A stretch of DNA of 64,000 bases from Glaciecola blandensis (GCF_031846165.1 NZ_JAVRIE010000001.1:1116001-1180000); one strand, 5' to 3'; shown: positions 45,756 to 55,342, counted from the first letter of the stretch. A program made the numbers and translations. Notes: a model not told the origin generated them from the letters alone.

Positions 45756-46970
45756 TTAATCTGTATACTTCTTAAATGCCAAACTCGCATTCGTGCCACC
45801 GAAGCCAAAACTGTTAGACATAATAAGATCTAACTTTGCATCTCTGGTGGTGGTCACAATATCTAAACCTTTAGCCGCTTCATCCAGCTCTTCAACGTTA
45901 ATAGATGGTGCAATAAAATCATTTTCCATCATTAACAAACTGTAGATTGCTTCATTCACACCAGCAGCCCCTAAGGCGTGACCCGTTAGTGATTTAGTCG
46001 CACTCATTGGTGGGCTATCCTCACCAAACAGCGCTTGGATTGCTTCTAACTCTTTCACGTCGCCAACAGGTGTCGAGGTACCGTGAGTATTCAAATAATC
46101 GACTTTTTGATCAATGCCTTGCAAGGCTTGCTTCATGCATCTTACCGCACCTTCACCAGAAGGAGCGACCATGTCATAACCATCAGACGTTGCACCATAG
46201 CCAACTATTTCAGCATAAATTTTCGCGCCTCGTGCTAGCGCATGCTCTAGTTCCTCAACAACGACCATACCACCGCCACCAGAGCTCACAAAACCATCTC
46301 TTGCTGCATCATAGGTACGCGACGCTTTTGTTGGATCATCGTTGTATTTGGTCGACAAAGCACCCATCGCATCAAACTGGCTAGACAGTGCCCAATGCAA
46401 TTCCTCGCCACCACCGGCAAACACCATATCTTGTTTACCCAACTGAATCATCTCAAGTGCATTCCCTATACAGTGCGCACTCGTGGCACATGCCGAAGAA
46501 ATACTATAATTCACACCCTTTATCTTAAACGGTGTTGCCAAACATGCAGATACCGTTGAGCCCATGCAGCGTGTGACCATATATGGACCGATACGTTTTA
46601 CACTTTTCTCACGTAAAACGTCTGCTGATATCACTTGGTTTTCTGAAGACGCTCCACCAGAGCCCGCAATGATACCAACGCGCTCGTTCGAGTATTGCTC
46701 TTCACTCAAGCCAGCATCTTCAATTGCTTGTTGCATTGCAATATATGCGTAACTTGCCGCATCACCCATAAAGCGCAGGGCTTTACGGTCAATGTGTTCT
46801 GATAATTCTAGCTTTAAGTCACCCCAAACTTGGCTACGCAGGCCCATATCAGCAAATTGCTGAGAAAAAGTAATACCCGAGCGCCCTTGTTTTAGAGAAT
46901 CCGTCACTTCTTGTTTGTTGTTACCTATGCTCGATACAATGCCGAGACCAGTAATTACTGCTCTTCTCAT
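45756..46970 (-). CDS. fabB: 3-oxoacyl-ACP synthase I FabB
   Basis: Condensing enzyme of fatty-acid elongation, essential for unsaturated fatty acids, 404 residues. The catalytic Cys is in 'SSACATSAHCIG' (about residue 164). The two histidines are in 'LNTHGTSTPVGD' and 'KSLTGHALGAAG'. It is divergent from mnmC, as in E. coli. A FadR-like half-site (TCAGACCACTT, minus strand near 47064) lies upstream but is weak. Confidence 0.97.
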   Translation of the reverse strand: MRRAVITGLGIVSSIGNNKQEVTDSLKQGRSGITFSQQFADMGLRSQVWGDLKLELSEHIDRKALRFMGDAASYAYIAMQQAIEDAGLSEEQYSNERVGIIAGSGGASSENQVISADVLREKSVKRIGPYMVTRCMGSTVSACLATPFKIKGVNYSISSACATSAHCIGNALEMIQLGKQDMVFAGGGEELHWALSSQFDAMGALSTKYNDDPTKASRTYDAARDGFVSSGGGGMVVVEELEHALARGAKIYAEIVGYGATSDGYDMVAPSGEGAVRCMKQALQGIDQKVDYLNTHGTSTPVGDVKELEAIQALFGEDSPPMSATKSLTGHALGAAGVNEAIYSLLMMENDFIAPSINVEELDEAAKGLDIVTTTRDAKLDLIMSNSFGFGGTNASLAFKKYTD

Positions 46971-47210
46971 TTTTCACCCAATTTGTTGTTGCTTAATTAT
47001 TATTGTTTTGACGAGAAAATCACGCCGTTATTCAGCGCGCCATATTAACTTGTTTTGTCTTGCAAGTGGTCTGATATTTAGCATCATCATTTCAAAAGCC
47101 ATGATATACTTTTTCAGTATAATTTTAATAGTTAATTATCTGTTAAGAAAAATTGAGACCCAAAAGTCGCGGTCTTTGCTATGAGTTTCCGTGTTTTCAG
47201 CTAAATTTAT

Positions 47211-49250
47211 TTGAGTGTTATCGCTTTGACCATCCAAACTGCATCTATCAAATTCAATGAACAAGGCACCCCTATCGCAACTGAGTTCGACGATGTGTAT
47301 TTTTCGAACGACAATGGTTTAGCTGAAACTCAATATGTGTTTATTGATGGTAACCAACTCGCAAGTCAATGGCAAAATACGAATGCCACTTATTTTTGTA
47401 TCGGTGAGACAGGATTTGGTACGGGACTTAACTTTCTTCTAAGCGCGAAGCGTTTTCTTGAATTTCAGGCACAGAATCCATCTTCAACACTTGAACGTCT
47501 TTTCTTTCTCAGTACAGAGAAATACCCGCTTAACCCGGATGATTTGGAACTTGCTTTGCGACTGTGGCCCGAGTTAAATACCGAAGCCACGGAATTGCTG
47601 AATGCCTATCCATCCCTACTTCCTGGTTTTCATCGTTTGAGCTTATTCAATGGCAGTGTGATCCTCGACCTATTTCTGGGCGACGCCACCGAAGGTTTTT
47701 CAGCAGCGCATTCATATGAGCAAGGAAGAGTCGACGCTTGGTTCTTAGATGGATTTGCCCCCAGTAAAAACAATTCTATGTGGCAACCCGCTCTGTTTAA
47801 TGCCATTGCTAGATTAAGTAGGCCAAATGCCAGTTTCGCCACATTCACAGCAGCTGGTGCAGTCAAACGTGGACTACAGGAATATGGCTTTGATGTAAGG
47901 AAGCAAAAAGGATTTGGCAGAAAACGTGAAATGTTAGTAGGACACTTTATTGCCAATAGCACTGACACAAAGCAAGCCCCCATCTTCTACCGACATACTT
48001 TGCTTGATACAAATAAGGCCGGGCAACACATTGGCGTCGTTGGTGCAGGTATTGCTGGTGCAATCACCGCATTAAAACTGATTCAACGCGGACACAAAGT
48101 TACCCTTTATTGTGCAGACGATGCTATTGCCAAAGGGGCTTCAGGCAATGACCAAGGCGGTTTTTATCCTCAGCTAAATGCTGAAGCTGGCAACGCAAGT
48201 CTAGTCCACGCCCATAGCTTTTTGTATGCACGTCGCTTTTATGACGACTTGTTAAACTCGGGTCACCATTTCGCTCACCAGTGGTGTGGCGTTCTGCAAT
48301 TAGCGTTTAATGACAATGTGACAAGCCGCTATCAGAATATGATCCGCAACAATACTTGGCCTACAAGCCTAGTGCACAAACTAAACGCCAAAGAAGCAAG
48401 TGAAGTCGCAGGGGTAGAAATACCCTATCAGAGTTTATTCCTACCATTAGGGGGATGGATATCTCCTCCCGAGTTAGTACACAGCTGTGTTAACGCGTGC
48501 ATTACTGCAGCAGCAAAAGATACTTTTTCAGTTAAAACAGACTTTCGTTTAGATTCTTATGACACAGATCCACAAACTCTGCAGTTACACTTTTCAAATG
48601 GACGCAGCGAGTGTGTCGATGCCCTTGTTCTGGCTTGCGGCGCTCAGTCTCCACAGTTCGAACATTTGTCACTTCCCTTTCGTCTAACACGAGGGCAAGT
48701 AGAAAGTATTCCAAGTAAAAATGAATTTTCGAATTTAGCAACCGTATTGTGTCACAAGGGATATATGACACCCGCCATGAAAGGTTTTCATGCAATGGGG
48801 TCAACTTACGTCAAAAACGAATTAAATACACAATATCGAGTTAGCGAAGCCGAGATTAATTTGGCCATGCATCAAAAAGCAATGCATGCAGCCAAGTGGT
48901 CTGATGCACTGACATTAAATCAACAAACATCACCTGGCAGAGCAGCGCTGAGGTGCTCTTTACCCGATCATCTTCCTGCGGTAGGTGCACTGCCGAATTT
49001 TGATCTTCAGCAAGATGAGTTGAATGAACTGTATAAAGCGAAACCAGACAGTTATTACCCCATACCGTCAGTAAAGAAAAATGTCTTTATGCTAACAGCC
49101 TTAGGTTCTCGGGGATTAACAACAGCGCCCTTAGCAGCCGAGGTTTTAGTTAATCAAATGATGGGCGAACCACTGCCGATGGACAATACCTTGCTAAATG
49201 TTCTCAATCCCAACCGCTTCCTTATTCGAGATTTGATCAGGCGACGATAG
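47211..49250 (+). CDS. mnmC: Bifunctional tRNA wobble-uridine enzyme MnmC
   Basis: 679 residues, forming mnm5(s2)U34 in tRNA. The N-terminal methyltransferase domain (MnmC2, about residues 1-245) has 'DDVYFSNDNGLAETQYVF', 'GETGFGTGLNFL' and 'DGFAPSKNNSMW'. The C-terminal FAD-dependent demodification domain (MnmC1, about 265-670) begins 'IGVVGAGIAGAITALKL'. The start is TTG with only a weak ribosome site; a second TTG at 47226 is possible. It is divergent from fabB and convergent with the lipoprotein cluster. Confidence 0.96.
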   Translation: MSVIALTIQTASIKFNEQGTPIATEFDDVYFSNDNGLAETQYVFIDGNQLASQWQNTNATYFCIGETGFGTGLNFLLSAKRFLEFQAQNPSSTLERLFFLSTEKYPLNPDDLELALRLWPELNTEATELLNAYPSLLPGFHRLSLFNGSVILDLFLGDATEGFSAAHSYEQGRVDAWFLDGFAPSKNNSMWQPALFNAIARLSRPNASFATFTAAGAVKRGLQEYGFDVRKQKGFGRKREMLVGHFIANSTDTKQAPIFYRHTLLDTNKAGQHIGVVGAGIAGAITALKLIQRGHKVTLYCADDAIAKGASGNDQGGFYPQLNAEAGNASLVHAHSFLYARRFYDDLLNSGHHFAHQWCGVLQLAFNDNVTSRYQNMIRNNTWPTSLVHKLNAKEASEVAGVEIPYQSLFLPLGGWISPPELVHSCVNACITAAAKDTFSVKTDFRLDSYDTDPQTLQLHFSNGRSECVDALVLACGAQSPQFEHLSLPFRLTRGQVESIPSKNEFSNLATVLCHKGYMTPAMKGFHAMGSTYVKNELNTQYRVSEAEINLAMHQKAMHAAKWSDALTLNQQTSPGRAALRCSLPDHLPAVGALPNFDLQQDELNELYKAKPDSYYPIPSVKKNVFMLTALGSRGLTTAPLAAEVLVNQMMGEPLPMDNTLLNVLNPNRFLIRDLIRRR

Positions 49251-49257
49251 CTTGACG

Positions 49258-50019
49258 TTAATTTGTACTGTGCTCAACTCGACTAACAAACTCAGGGCGA
49301 AGACTATCAGCAATAAAGTGTGGAATTAAGACTGATGCACTGGCAACCACACGTTTACTATCGATAGAAATAATACGGGCATTGATTTGCACCCCTTTGG
49401 CTTTATCGATAAGAGTCCCAGACAACATATGGTCCATTTGCAGATCTTTCGCTAGTTCAAAGGAGTTTCTTGAAAAAACAAAGTCGCCTCTTTCAGTCAC
49501 ACTGATTGCGTCCATTGTTTTGAAGTCAACGACGGCCAAACCAAATTGCTGAATTTCTGAAATAAAGTATTCCGACAACTGATTACCCAACACATTAGTC
49601 TGTTGCAAGCTACGATCTAACCTAACAAACGAGGCGACACCGATTAAGTCATCTTGTTTCATCCCTGAGCTGTTTTTCAGTAGCTCCATGGATAATTGTG
49701 CAGCGTAATCTGCCAATGACTTATGCACAAAACTAGGACGGAACAGGCTAGATGGCGTATGCCAAGGCTGAACACTATGAGCTGCCGCATTTGGCAATAA
49801 TGGAGCCGGCGCTTCTCCTTTATAATTATCCAAGGAAATACCGTTACGCACATTAACACCTGGCTTAGGCTGTTCTAATTCTTCCGAATAATCTGACGGT
49901 GACAACCCTTCAACCAATGGTGGTGGTGTGTAGCCCGCTGTCAGCATTCTGCCAACAGCACAAGCATTGAGCACCAACACGGCTGAAGTCAAGGCCACTA
50001 ATTTGACGAAGCGACTCAT
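49258..50019 (-). CDS. FlgO-domain lipoprotein, third of three
   Basis: 253 residues. The signal peptide ends in the lipobox 'LNAC' (Cys20). A Pro-rich spacer (about 30-90) leads into a FlgO-like domain (about 95-245) with 'TNVLGNQLSEYFISEIQQFG', 'VTERGDFVFSR' and 'LSGTLIDKAKGVQINARIISID'. FlgO is an outer-membrane lipoprotein tied to the flagellum in vibrios, but no flagellar gene is near. It starts one base after the stop of the preceding paralogue. Confidence 0.8.
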   Translation of the reverse strand: MSRFVKLVALTSAVLVLNACAVGRMLTAGYTPPPLVEGLSPSDYSEELEQPKPGVNVRNGISLDNYKGEAPAPLLPNAAAHSVQPWHTPSSLFRPSFVHKSLADYAAQLSMELLKNSSGMKQDDLIGVASFVRLDRSLQQTNVLGNQLSEYFISEIQQFGLAVVDFKTMDAISVTERGDFVFSRNSFELAKDLQMDHMLSGTLIDKAKGVQINARIISIDSKRVVASASVLIPHFIADSLRPEFVSRVEHSTN

Positions 50020-50020
50020 A

Positions 50021-50776
50021 TTACTCTCCTCTGATTAAGCGGACGCCATCAACGATTTCAGCCGTTTTACTCGACTCGCTAGGGATCAGCGCATCTACCA
50101 CGTAAAAAGGAATAAACATTTGTGAGCTAGCAACAATCACATTTGACTCCATACCTAACATACGCGCATTAACGATATACCCACCTTGATGTTTGGTCAT
50201 CGTGCCGGTGAGCACATACTGAATAGGTGTGGTACTGGTTAAATCAAGAAAATCTCTCGATAAGACGAAATCACCAGTGTCTGTCACTCGAATAAATTGG
50301 GTTGCTTTAAATTCAACAACCGGCATTCTGAATTTGTGGAATTCGTGAGTAAAAGACTCCGCAATTTGGTAACCCAAGAGGTTAGTTTCTTTCAAGTCGC
50401 TATCTATCAACGAAAAATGTGTCACTGCAACCGGTGTTCTCTCAGTGACATATTCCATATTTGAAACTAAATCTTGAGCCATGTTTCTTACATAATCACC
50501 GATGTGCTTAGCCAAAGGACGACTCTTATATGCACCATTTACGCTTGAATAAACTGCCGGACGAACAATAGCGCCAAACTCATCAATCGCATCCTGCTGC
50601 TGTTCTGTCTCTTGCATAGCAGTTTGCGTATCCAGAGCATCAACGTTTACAATTTCGTCGCTTTCAGATACAACAACTTCCTCATCAGCCGAATACAAAC
50701 TGAATTGATTCATATCAGGGAGCATTGTGCAGCCCTGTATAAGCATTAAAAGTGCAATGGTAGTGAGTAGCTTCAT
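50021..50776 (-). CDS. FlgO-domain lipoprotein, second of three
   Basis: 251 residues with lipobox 'IQGC' (Cys16) and an acidic spacer. The FlgO-like domain (about 90-235) has 'TNLLGYQIAESFTHEFHKF', 'VTDTGDFVLSRDF' and 'LTGTMTKHQGGYIVNARMLGME'. It overlaps the first paralogue by 4 bases (ATGA) and leads directly into the third, so the three are translated as one unit. It is clearly homologous to both neighbours, but divergent in the spacer. Confidence 0.8.
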   Translation of the reverse strand: MKLLTTIALLMLIQGCTMLPDMNQFSLYSADEEVVVSESDEIVNVDALDTQTAMQETEQQQDAIDEFGAIVRPAVYSSVNGAYKSRPLAKHIGDYVRNMAQDLVSNMEYVTERTPVAVTHFSLIDSDLKETNLLGYQIAESFTHEFHKFRMPVVEFKATQFIRVTDTGDFVLSRDFLDLTSTTPIQYVLTGTMTKHQGGYIVNARMLGMESNVIVASSQMFIPFYVVDALIPSESSKTAEIVDGVRLIRGE

Positions 50777-51414
50777 AATGTTGCTCCGTCAGATGGATTT
50801 TCAATTCGATACAATTTGCCGCCACGCGTCGTGACTTGTTCTGTTTGCCAAAAAATATCACCAGGGAAGAACTTCGTTGCAGCAGCAACCACGTCTTTGG
50901 TTCTTGCATTGATGACGCGGGCATTGACAACTGCGCCCTGTTGTTGATGTGTAATTGTGCCAGTAATAAAAAAGTCGACACGTTGAACTGGATTCAACTG
51001 AGCAATGTCTCGAGTCAATATGCGGTCAGAATTTTCCGTAATGGTGATACTATTTGCCGCTTTATAGTCAGTGGCGATAAATCCCCTTTTTACAGCTTCA
51101 GTAATGAGACCTTGCTCTAACTGTTGGCCCAACAACATCAGTGGACCTTGGTGCTCGGCGTTCGGTTTGAAGGTATCTACTGGGACAAAGCCTGCAACAG
51201 CAAATCGATAGTTCCGATCTGGTCGCATCGCCGCAAACAGTTCATTGGCGAGTTCGTGCGTGTGCAGCTCCGCATTGCCAAGGGCAACTTTAGGTTTTAT
51301 AGATTGCGCGTTTGCCGAGGGAGTGATCACTGAACACCCCGACAATGCAAACAGCAATATCAGGCTGGCAACACTCAAAACAAACAGGGCAAAGCTATTA
51401 AATGTATTTTTCAC
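50773..51414 (-). CDS. FlgO-domain lipoprotein, first of three
   Basis: 213 residues, the shortest paralogue. The signal peptide ends in lipobox 'LSGC' (about Cys27). The FlgO-like domain (about 50-200) shows 'LGQQLEQGLITEAVKRG', 'ITENSDRILTRDI' and 'ITGTITHQQQGAVVNARVINAR'. It is the promoter-proximal member of the tandem triplet. The repeated mention of a '(T/S)GT' strand and 'VNAR' strand in all three marks the shared fold. Role unknown outside flagellar context. Confidence 0.78.
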   Translation of the reverse strand: MKNTFNSFALFVLSVASLILLFALSGCSVITPSANAQSIKPKVALGNAELHTHELANELFAAMRPDRNYRFAVAGFVPVDTFKPNAEHQGPLMLLGQQLEQGLITEAVKRGFIATDYKAANSITITENSDRILTRDIAQLNPVQRVDFFITGTITHQQQGAVVNARVINARTKDVVAAATKFFPGDIFWQTEQVTTRGGKLYRIENPSDGATL

Positions 51415-51535
51415 AATAGATGCTCACATAGTGGACATTGGTTTTCATGCTCATGAACTGCAAGAAAAGTTCCAATATGCAAAAACGCATCTTTTTAATT
51501 TAAATCGAGTGCTAAGCAGCCACTGAAGGGAAGAG

Positions 51536-51832
51536 TTAAAACAGATTATTTAGAAGTTCGCGCACTTGAACAGCATCTTTATCACTTAGCTCTTGATTTG
51601 CGAATGCATTGTCTAAAGCTAAATGAAGGATATCATGAAGACTCTGCAACGCAGCATCTGGAACGAGTTCTTGAGATTCTAGTTTCTTTTCTGTCTCGGC
51701 TACCGCAACATCGAAATGGCCGTGAAGATAACTCGCTATGAATAGTTCTTGGTCTGAGCCATCAACGATAAACGAATCTAGGTGGCTTTGCATCTTATCT
51801 ACATTTTCAAAAAAGCGTGTGTCGCTAGTCAT
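51536..51832 (-). CDS. yfcL: YfcL family protein
   Basis: Small acidic soluble protein of 98 residues matching the uncharacterised YfcL family, which neighbours mnmC and epmC in E. coli. It is mostly helical, with the 'YLHGHFDVAVAE' motif around residue 35. Lies last in the epmC - NAD-kinase-like - yfcL row on the minus strand, 12 bases after the kinase gene. No function is known. Confidence 0.85.
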   Translation of the reverse strand: MTSDTRFFENVDKMQSHLDSFIVDGSDQELFIASYLHGHFDVAVAETEKKLESQELVPDAALQSLHDILHLALDNAFANQELSDKDAVQVRELLNNLF

Positions 51833-51844
51833 TCACTTCACCTT

Positions 51845-52975
51845 CTAAACATCAATTACAGGATATAGCACCATGTCATGGAACCCAGTAATGACAGGGA
51901 TGGGGCCAGCCATCATTTTATCAACCTCCGGACTACCGCTATCAGAAATTAAAGGTCGTCCGTCGAGCCTTTCAAGCTTTCCTTTGCTCGCTACAACCAA
52001 CACATTGCTCTTACCCACTTGAGCGATGAGTTCCGGCGATAACTGTTGGTTTCCTCTGCCAAGAATATGACCTTGGCCACCAATTAAGGTGATCAGAATT
52101 TTGACGCTCTTACCCGCACAAGCAGAAAGAATTTGAGTTGCTGTTAAGTCATTGGCAAGTAGCGCTTGGTCTTTCACTAAATCAACGCCCAACAAAGTAT
52201 TTGGTAGTCCCAGCTCCCCCATAATTGCATCAACAGTAGAACCTGAGCCCATAACAAATAGCGTCTCGGGTTCATCGTCCATCAACTCAATCACATGGGC
52301 AGCAATATCGCTAAGCACCAGTTCATCGGATTCTTTACCCCCCATTTTAACGGCTTGGATATATTTCAGTTCTTCTGGTACCCGCATTTCACCATAGTGT
52401 TTTGCAATGACTTTACCTGTCCTGAACGCGGCTTCATCAATGTCTTTCACTTCGGCTTGCATCAATGTGACCAATTCGCCTTTCACTACTTGAGACAATA
52501 CTTTTCCTGCAGCTCTTGGTGTAATCGCATAGACACCGCTATGGATTTTGCAGCCTGCAGGCACACCAATGACAGGGACCGTAGTGCCAACAATTTCGCA
52601 AACGTTACGTGCAGTCCCATCGCCACCGGCAAAAATAATCAGATCAACATCGGCTTCAAGTATCTTTTCTAGCGCTAAACACGTATCTACTGCTTCTGTT
52701 TGTTCGTGCTGTTGGCGATAAACGCATTCATGCTGCAATCCCAAGGTTTTCACTAGATTGCCACCGAGTTCTCCCTCTGCAGTGTACACAAAGATATCTG
52801 GAAACAAGTCTCGACATTCTTCCAGTGCCATTTGCATTTTCATCGGAGCTAGCTTTTCCGCTCCCGCATTCAGCGCTTCTTCTCGGATTTTAGCACCATC
52901 GCTCCCCTTTAAGGCCAAAGCACCGCCAATACCTGCGTAGGGGTTGACGATAAGACCTAATTTACATTGTCGCAT
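51845..52975 (-). CDS. ATP-NAD/AcoX kinase-family protein
   Basis: 376 residues. It begins 'KLGLIVNPYAGIGG' and carries 'IIFAGGDGTARNVCEIV' (about residues 110-128), the GGDG loop shared with NAD and diacylglycerol kinases. 'VIGVPAGCKIHSGVYAITPRAAG' follows, typical of the AcoX-like branch. It is not the housekeeping NadK, which is at 34380. Substrate unknown. It overlaps epmC by 14 bases and precedes yfcL. Confidence 0.8.
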   Translation of the reverse strand: MRQCKLGLIVNPYAGIGGALALKGSDGAKIREEALNAGAEKLAPMKMQMALEECRDLFPDIFVYTAEGELGGNLVKTLGLQHECVYRQQHEQTEAVDTCLALEKILEADVDLIIFAGGDGTARNVCEIVGTTVPVIGVPAGCKIHSGVYAITPRAAGKVLSQVVKGELVTLMQAEVKDIDEAAFRTGKVIAKHYGEMRVPEELKYIQAVKMGGKESDELVLSDIAAHVIELMDDEPETLFVMGSGSTVDAIMGELGLPNTLLGVDLVKDQALLANDLTATQILSACAGKSVKILITLIGGQGHILGRGNQQLSPELIAQVGKSNVLVVASKGKLERLDGRPLISDSGSPEVDKMMAGPIPVITGFHDMVLYPVIDV

Positions 52976-53507
52976 CTATGCTTAACTCCGGCGTTTGATA
53001 AAATGCGTGAAGTGCATTCAAAAAAACGCTTGTTCGTTGGTTAAATCCATTCATGATGTAGCTTTTTAGTTGCTCGCTCACCGCATTTTCAAATGGACGA
53101 CTGCAACTTGTCTCTCCACTTAAATTATCTATGCTTACCCGAAACGGAACATTACATGCTAGTGAGAATGCGTACTCCAATGCTTGAGGCTTCACTTCTA
53201 CTGACTCAAATTTCGCTTGTTGCTGAGCATTGCGACCGTCTGGTAGATACCAATAGCCATAATCCACTTTCTGACGTCGGCTCTCGCCGGCTACGCACCA
53301 ATGGGCCACTTCGTGCAATGCACTTGAGAAGTAATCTTGAGTAAAAATAATACGGTGATGGGCGTTTTCAGCATCTGCTGGCAAGTAAATTGGCTCTTTT
53401 CCATTTCCTATTAGTATCGTATTTAATGAGGTTTCGAAGCAGGCATTAAACAGTCGAATAAGGTCTTGTGCATCAGGTTCGCAATGTTGAGTCATACTTA
53501 GCGTCAT
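52962..53507 (-). CDS. epmC: Elongation factor P hydroxylase EpmC
   Basis: 181 residues, YfcM/EpmC family, which hydroxylates the beta-lysylated lysine of EF-P. The metal-site motif is 'ALHEVAHWCVAGESRR' (His-Glu-x2-His). 'VDYGYWYLPDGRNAQQQAKFESVEVKPQALE' region matches the E. coli protein closely. EpmA and EpmB, its pathway partners, are not in this window. It heads the minus-strand row with the NAD-kinase-like gene and yfcL. Confidence 0.93.
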   Translation of the reverse strand: MTLSMTQHCEPDAQDLIRLFNACFETSLNTILIGNGKEPIYLPADAENAHHRIIFTQDYFSSALHEVAHWCVAGESRRQKVDYGYWYLPDGRNAQQQAKFESVEVKPQALEYAFSLACNVPFRVSIDNLSGETSCSRPFENAVSEQLKSYIMNGFNQRTSVFLNALHAFYQTPELSIDATM

Positions 53508-53618
53508 AAGCTGCGTTTACATTTTTTATAGATAAATTGAATATTTCTGGTGCCATTGTATCTCATTTCAGGCTAACCTGAGTATTCAATTGCGGCAAAA
53601 CACGAGTTTATCAAAGGA

Positions 53619-54185
53619 ATGTCTACTAAGCACTCTGTCAACAAAGAACTACACTCTCAGGCAATCGCTCACGAACTGAAACAAGACAGCGCATACTATG
53701 CCTCTCTAGCATGGGAACGTCCTGGTGCATTTGTATCTTTGTGGACCATTAGTGAACAACACATCGACCATTATGAACACGTCAACAATGTGGCTTATGT
53801 CAGCCAACTTGAAGCCTTGGCATGGCAACATTCCAAGCATCTTGGTTTGAGCATGCAAGACTACAGACGGCTAGATCGCGGCATGGTTATTCAGCAACAT
53901 GTATTGAATTATCACGTTGCAGCTCATTTGGGTGATGAGCTTGCTTGTGCAACGTGGATTACCGATTGTGATAGCAAGTTTAGATTAAGTCGCGCTTTTC
54001 AGTTTATTTCACTCAAGCATCAAAAAACGGTTTTTACCGCACAAACACATTTTGTGTGTGTCTCTTTATCCAGAGGCACACCCAAAAAGATGCCTTCGGA
54101 ATTCACTGATATTTATGGCACGGCTTCTGAAGGTAGTCATGCATTCGTTTTTAATGAAAATAAAAACGAGGCAGAAGCACAATGA
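53619..54185 (+). CDS. Hotdog-fold acyl-CoA thioesterase
   Basis: 188 residues, 4-hydroxybenzoyl-CoA thioesterase/YbgC-like hotdog fold. The signature 'HIDHYEHVNNVAYVSQLEALAW' (about 45-66) holds the Asp/His region typical of these esterases, and 'YHVAAHLGDELACATWI' is the central helix-strand. The acyl substrate is unknown. Its stop overlaps the start of the aspartic protease gene (ATGA), so the two form a small operon. Confidence 0.83.
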   Translation: MSTKHSVNKELHSQAIAHELKQDSAYYASLAWERPGAFVSLWTISEQHIDHYEHVNNVAYVSQLEALAWQHSKHLGLSMQDYRRLDRGMVIQQHVLNYHVAAHLGDELACATWITDCDSKFRLSRAFQFISLKHQKTVFTAQTHFVCVSLSRGTPKKMPSEFTDIYGTASEGSHAFVFNENKNEAEAQ

Positions 54186-55342
54186 CGAAGTTTTTGTCAC
54201 TTTTACTGGTCCTATCCTTAGCACTCAATGCATACTTGATCGTCAATTTAGACAGAAAACAAACAGGCCAACTGAATATAAGTGATACTGACACTGAGCG
54301 AGATAAAGCCCCCCAGGAAGTGATTGCTGCTAAAGAGCTCCCCTCCCTGTCGAATGATGTTCAGGAAGAAAATATACGTCTATCCCAAGAAGCAGAAGTT
54401 GCTTATCAATCACCTCAAACACTGAGCGCAGACGAACTCTTTAACTTATTGACTCGCCTGCAAAAAAACAGTCAATTTGTAGAGCTGATCCTTCCTTTAC
54501 GTGAATACCTAAAACGCTATCCCGATGATTATCGTGCATGGCTAATCGAAGCCGACATGATTTTACATACAGAAAGTTTGAATGTCGCTATTGCCAATTA
54601 TTACAATCTGTTAGATAAACCACTGCCTGCACAAGAAATAGAAAACATTCAAAAAATTATTACTGTTAATACAACAAGTGTTATTCGTCAATTGACGGGA
54701 GATGGAGCATGGGAGTTACTCGCAACTTTTCTCGAGCCTCTCATTCAAATAGATCCACTGAATAAACGCTATATACTCGCTCTAGCTCGCGCCTATGGCC
54801 AATTAGAACAATTTGTACTCATGGAAAACGCGCTGGCAGCATTGCCATCCAATGATGCAAGAGCGCAAGGTCTGCGAACTCAAATGTACCAGCGTAACGA
54901 AACGCCCGAGCTCGACGAAATAGCCCCGAATGAGCTAGAAGAAACCGTGTCCTTAAGTAAGCGTAGCGTGCCTGTTGCTGGCAATGGAGAGCAGTTCTTT
55001 GTGCCTGCGAAAATTGGTCCGCGACGATACACATTGCTTTTAGATACCGGGGCCTCAACAACTGCAATTAATCAAAGCAGTTTCGAAAGGATTGCTTCCG
55101 CTGAAAAGGAGTTTATTGGCTATTTCAATGTACAAACAGCTGGCGGTGGTATTCAGGCTCCATTGTATCGCTTAGATAAGCTAGTATTGGGCGAGATTGA
55201 AGTGAACCAAGTGAGTGTGATAATTTTACCCGACGAAAATTTAAAAGGTCGCTTCGCCGGATTGCTGGGTATGAACGTGCTGCGTGCTTTTGAAATGCGG
55301 TTTGACCCAGAGAAACAAACAATGACGCTCTTTGAACGATAG
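54182..55342 (+). CDS. Membrane-anchored retropepsin-like aspartic protease with TPR-like region
   Basis: 386 residues. An N-terminal hydrophobic segment (about 4-22) serves as signal anchor. A helical, TPR-like region (about 80-235) follows, and the C-terminal ~120 residues form a clan AA (retroviral-type) protease with the active-site triplet 'LLLDTGASTTAI' (Asp at about residue 290) and a flap/second motif 'RFAGLLGMNVLRAF'. It should face the periplasm. Targets are unknown. It is coupled to the thioesterase. Confidence 0.83.
   Translation: MTKFLSLLLVLSLALNAYLIVNLDRKQTGQLNISDTDTERDKAPQEVIAAKELPSLSNDVQEENIRLSQEAEVAYQSPQTLSADELFNLLTRLQKNSQFVELILPLREYLKRYPDDYRAWLIEADMILHTESLNVAIANYYNLLDKPLPAQEIENIQKIITVNTTSVIRQLTGDGAWELLATFLEPLIQIDPLNKRYILALARAYGQLEQFVLMENALAALPSNDARAQGLRTQMYQRNETPELDEIAPNELEETVSLSKRSVPVAGNGEQFFVPAKIGPRRYTLLLDTGASTTAINQSSFERIASAEKEFIGYFNVQTAGGGIQAPLYRLDKLVLGEIEVNQVSVIILPDENLKGRFAGLLGMNVLRAFEMRFDPEKQTMTLFER

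Noticed and set aside
47064..47080. FadR activator site for fabB
   Set aside because: Only one half (TCAGACCACTT on the minus strand) fits the consensus; the other half does not.
46915..47184. 89-codon hydrophobic plus-strand frame over the fabB start and promoter
   Set aside because: It overlaps the N-terminus of fabB and arises from AT-rich promoter DNA.
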